Shown piece after piece: positions 32,760-35,535 of a stretch of 35,535 nucleotides of DNA (positions are counted from its first letter, which is position 1; each line of letters begins with the position of its first letter). Below the pieces are notes generated by a model. That model was not told the DNA's origin and did not search any database. It saw only the letters and a list, made by a program, of their open reading frames with translations. The translations under genes were made by a program, and so were the position numbers. The DNA comes from Mesostigma viride (taxonomy: Eukaryota > Streptophyta > Mesostigmatophyceae > Mesostigmatales > Mesostigmataceae), in the NCBI GenBank assembly GCA_009746045.1, contig RPFO01000970.1, forward strand, positions 1 through 35,535, given 5' to 3'.

Positions 32760-33331
32760 TCGACGATCTCACTCTAAACGAACCGTACCTTACGGCGAAA
32801 GTGGGAGCAAACCAATACCACGTCTTCGACTTCAGTCCTGACACGCTGCTAGACCCCGGCGGCAGAGTCCTGACCCGCGCGCAACTGGACTATCTTTTCG
32901 ACCAACACGGAGTAGGCACCACGTCGATAACTAATTTGAACGGGGATTTCGTCCTTCATCTCGAAGACGGGACGACCGTGTCGCACCAAAACGCGTTCAG
33001 CGTCATCAACGACCAGGATGTGCGAGTTCAGCTTCCTTACAATGTTACTAAAGGCGACGCGAGTGGGATTTGTAAATATACGTATCGCGACTATCACATG
33101 ACCCAATCGGCCATGGGCGATAACGTCGTGGATGGAACAGTGGGGTATCCGTATTTTTCCGATGCGTTCTTTGGACTCGGCGGATCTCGATTCAACGGCC
33201 TCCCTCTCCGCGTGGAGTTGTTGTCTTTCGCAACGATTCGCGACGACAACCGCCGCCTTCCACTAACCGGGAGATCGTTCACCATCACGCGTACCTACGC
33301 CACTCACGGATTGGAGAATGGGACCGATTGA
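32741..33331 (+). CDS. Putative structural protein, second piece
   Basis: Continues the previous frame after a one-base shift; the first nominal start is a GTG at 32801. The sequence is beta-rich with many D, T, N and G residues (for example LNGDFVLHLEDGTTVS), as in virion surface proteins. It ends at a TGA (33329-33331), with coding-like sequence continuing in frame 0 from about 33318. Confidence 0.55.
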   Translation, partial: QEGTTIVDDLTLNEPYLTAKVGANQYHVFDFSPDTLLDPGGRVLTRAQLDYLFDQHGVGTTSITNLNGDFVLHLEDGTTVSHQNAFSVINDQDVRVQLPYNVTKGDASGICKYTYRDYHMTQSAMGDNVVDGTVGYPYFSDAFFGLGGSRFNGLPLRVELLSFATIRDDNRRLPLTGRSFTITRTYATHGLENGTD

Positions 33332-33752
33332 ACCTTTGAACGCAATCCACTGGAGCACCACTCCCGCCAATGCTACATGGGAGGTAGTGGAGGGTACGAC
33401 CCTCAAACAGGGCATTAAGATGACGACCCCTTTCGCGTACCAACGCAAACTTCCCATCAGGTGGTACATGAATTCCACACAGCTCACGCCGACCACCCCG
33501 ACGATCGGCGGAGTCTCCCTCTCGCAAAACGGAGGACTGCGCGGGGAAGACGCCGTAATCACCGCGCCAGTAGCGGCAGACAGTAATAAGTTTTTGAACT
33601 ACGAGATAGACGTATACAACGACTCCACCCTTACCGCATGCAGCACCCAAAAAGGGGGATGTTTATATGCGTTTCAAAATGAGCCAGCTTCACCCGGCAT
33701 CCGGACCCCGAGTTCGTACATTTCGTACCTCAATCCTGTAAAAATCGATTAA
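33318..33752 (+). CDS. Putative structural protein, third piece
   Basis: An ATG is available at 33318 but it overlaps the previous piece and is probably internal. Threonine/proline-rich beta-type sequence (TQLTPTTPTIGGVSLSQNGG). It ends at a TAA right after a run of five A (33740-33744), where a one-base change would lead into the next piece. Confidence 0.5.
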   Translation: MGPIEPLNAIHWSTTPANATWEVVEGTTLKQGIKMTTPFAYQRKLPIRWYMNSTQLTPTTPTIGGVSLSQNGGLRGEDAVITAPVAADSNKFLNYEIDVYNDSTLTACSTQKGGCLYAFQNEPASPGIRTPSSYISYLNPVKID

Positions 33753-34059
33753 CGGCGTGTACGCAGACCATGGCGTTGGATGGGGGAAGTCGTTGAATCC
33801 TCTCACCGGTTTTCATCTGATGGCGAACGGGGTGTCTCAAGTGGCGTTGGACGGGAAGTTGACGACAACAACGTTCCAAAACCCATCCGAAGGCGATGAT
33901 GTAGAACTCAGATACAGGATCGTAACCGTAAAGGACTCGCCAAACCTGTCAGGAGAGACCGTGGAGATAGACGGCCCCGCTGACGCTCCATTCTCTAGAA
34001 TCATTCTCGCGCCACTCCGTGACCACGCTGCAAACAGAAGCTTCGAAATACTACTTTGA
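33742..34059 (+). CDS. Putative structural protein, fourth piece
   Basis: Open from just after the A run; the first nominal start is a GTG at 33757. Beta-type sequence (DDVELRYRIVTVKDSPNLSG). It ends at a TGA (34057-34059). Confidence 0.5.
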   Translation, partial: KSINGVYADHGVGWGKSLNPLTGFHLMANGVSQVALDGKLTTTTFQNPSEGDDVELRYRIVTVKDSPNLSGETVEIDGPADAPFSRIILAPLRDHAANRSFEILL

Positions 34060-34141
34060 AGGATCTCCCGAAAAATTCTTTTTGGTAAAAACAGCCACTC
34101 CGGCCCAAGCAAATGTGTTGTTTTTTCAGAGCAGCTCATAG
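34049..34141 (+). CDS. Putative structural protein, short fifth piece
   Basis: About 30 codons in frame 2 (YFEGSPEKFFLVKTATPAQA and following) ending at a TAG (34139-34141). It bridges the fourth and sixth pieces and has no start of its own. Confidence 0.4.
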   Translation, partial: YYFEGSPEKFFLVKTATPAQANVLFFQSSS

Positions 34142-34977
34142 ACGGCCCATTTCTATTGTGTTTTCAGCTATATTTGGGCAGCAACGATGCCTTTGTCTCG
34201 TTCGCGGAAAATACTATGTCTTTGACGAACAAATATCACCCGGCCACGACAGATGCCCATCAGAACTGGAGAAATGCGGCTACGACGCATTGGGGTATGC
34301 TGGGTATCAATCTTCACCATAGTGACTATGCACTCGACCTGTTTGACAATCTGAAGTCGAAGGTTCGATACACGTTAAACTCATCATGGAGGCAACAAAA
34401 CAGCTACTGGGTGGCATTTAGAAGAAAGTCGGATGGAAAGGTGGAGCGTTATATATCAAAAACAACTCCTCAAGAACTTAGTGACATGACTAAAATCTCA
34501 AACTCGTCCGGTATATTTACAACCACTCCTACAGACATTCTTGACCCGTACATTCCGATGCCCCTCCGACCAGTCTTCCACTTGAGCGGAGAGTACCATG
34601 GCGCGCATGTCTGGCCCATTAAGGACGACCTCCAAGACATAGAGTTCGACTCTCTAAAAACCAACAACCCATCCGGAGCGTACACAGCCGTCGGCGACGT
34701 GTTGGAGCTGCGTCACAGGTCCACCTCGTCGAGGAATTGTAGCATTTTCGGGAAATACAGCGTAACAAAACCCGTGCCAGGTGTTGCGAATACTTGGTTC
34801 AAGGAGCTAACACTCACGAATGAGAGTGTCATACGAACGGTTGTTAAGTGTCCCGATGTTCAATACGGCGTGCAAATGAACGAATACTGCCAAAATATAT
34901 GGGATTCTACCAGCTCGTCAGTCGGTGAGGAAGTTTTATGTAAGACTTGGATTTTCAAACACCAAGTTGAGCAATGA
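34129..34977 (+). CDS. Putative structural protein, sixth piece
   Basis: The longest intact part, about 280 codons; the first nominal start is a TTG at 34156. Rich in S, T, N, Y and W, with no signal peptide or membrane helix. Recurrent short phrases such as ...VLELRHRS here and VELRYRIV in the fourth piece hint at repeated beta domains. It ends at a TGA (34975-34977); coding passes to frame 2 near 34930. Confidence 0.55.
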   Translation, partial: EQLIDGPFLLCFQLYLGSNDAFVSFAENTMSLTNKYHPATTDAHQNWRNAATTHWGMLGINLHHSDYALDLFDNLKSKVRYTLNSSWRQQNSYWVAFRRKSDGKVERYISKTTPQELSDMTKISNSSGIFTTTPTDILDPYIPMPLRPVFHLSGEYHGAHVWPIKDDLQDIEFDSLKTNNPSGAYTAVGDVLELRHRSTSSRNCSIFGKYSVTKPVPGVANTWFKELTLTNESVIRTVVKCPDVQYGVQMNEYCQNIWDSTSSSVGEEVLCKTWIFKHQVEQ

Positions 34978-35317
34978 TCCATTGCTTATCAGCGTAGTCG
35001 TCGGAGAATCGTGGACTGGTGGTTTTTCTACAACGACAATATCAAAATCCTCGTCGTACGTTGACATAACCTGTGATCATATTTCACTGGTTGATCCTCC
35101 AGTTACTGGTATGATCCATTTGGCGACAGTGACGTTCCAGGTATTAGATCCAACTGTATCTGGCCCGAGCCCGCTTTTATTTGCTTCCAGCCTAAGCTAC
35201 TATTATGGATCAACCTGTCGTCGATCGGCGGCAATCACGGGATGGACGTGGCCCTGTATGAAGATGTCCGAGAGACTCGACGTATATCCCATACAATATT
35301 GGAAGCAGATTCTTTAA
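34925..35317 (+). CDS. Putative structural protein, seventh piece
   Basis: Coding-like from about 34930 (FYVRLGFSNTKLSNDPLLIS) to near 35205. The last 35 codons before the TAA look out of frame, because a better frame starts near 35209. Confidence 0.45.
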   Translation: MRKFYVRLGFSNTKLSNDPLLISVVVGESWTGGFSTTTISKSSSYVDITCDHISLVDPPVTGMIHLATVTFQVLDPTVSGPSPLLFASSLSYYYGSTCRRSAAITGWTWPCMKMSERLDVYPIQYWKQIL

Positions 35318-35535
35318 TCGGTCTGAGGCAGCCCATATACGACTACCCGGTTCCGCAATTTTGGCACGGTGCCCCTGTGGCCGTGATGTCTTTCCACGAC
35401 CCGGCAACGCAATCGGAACTAACTCTTCCGACCGCGTTGACCAATATCCTTGTCAGGTTAACATTTGATAATAACCCGCCAACGATTCTCGACATATCAA
35501 ACCCATATCGCTTAACGGCTAGCGGCCTGTCCGTC
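35209..35535 (+). CDS. Putative structural protein, eighth piece, runs off the window
   Basis: Frame 1 is open from about 35209 to the last base (109 codons) with an ATG at 35242. The sequence (QPIYDYPVPQFWHGAPVAVM and following) is protein-like and continues past the right edge, so the gene's 3' end is not visible. Confidence 0.5.
   Translation, partial: MNLSSIGGNHGMDVALYEDVRETRRISHTILEADSLIGLRQPIYDYPVPQFWHGAPVAVMSFHDPATQSELTLPTALTNILVRLTFDNNPPTILDISNPYRLTASGLSV

Overview
The window looks like nuclear DNA of a unicellular eukaryote, most likely a microalga or related protist. Reasons: a 14.5-kb minisatellite, a pol III-type tRNA-like gene, decayed LINE (L1-type) retrotransposons, a MITE, large inverted repeats, and an integrated DNA virus of a type known from protist genomes. 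The species cannot be fixed from the sequence. No ordinary host protein-coding gene is recognisable.

Layout. 1-14460: one tandem array of a 40-bp unit (about 360 copies) with higher-order duplications, ending in CA-rich microsatellite DNA to about 14640. 14733-17570: a short tRNA-Ser-like gene, a TGTAGGG tract, several short tandem duplications and a dispersed 14-bp palindrome. 17574-19037: two identical 467-bp arms in inverted orientation around a 530-bp loop. 19047-19536: a MITE with 24-bp terminal inverted repeats and a 6-bp target duplication. 19.6-24.05 kb: LINE remnants (three ORF1-related pieces and a fragment of an ORF2 endonuclease), a 92-bp perfect palindrome and microsatellites. 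24.8-25.4 kb: six copies of a 54-nt hairpin.

25588-35535 (open at the right edge): part of an endogenous virus resembling polinton-like viruses. Minus-strand genes are a primase-helicase (archaeo-eukaryotic primase joined to a UL9-type helicase), a tyrosine recombinase that may carry an AT-hook N-terminus, an A32-type packaging ATPase, and a coiled-coil/proline-rich protein. A long putative structural gene runs on the plus strand from a 24-bp divergent intergenic region and leaves the window. Together these cover DNA replication, integration, genome packaging and probably a virion surface protein. No major capsid protein, protease or DNA polymerase B is visible, so the element probably continues to the right.

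The viral reading frames are interrupted almost only by frame changes, not by in-frame stops caused by substitution. On the minus strand all five switches are in the -1 sense. This may reflect early decay, homopolymer errors in the assembly, or, in the recombinase, a ribosomal frameshift site. The ATPase and coiled-coil genes are intact.
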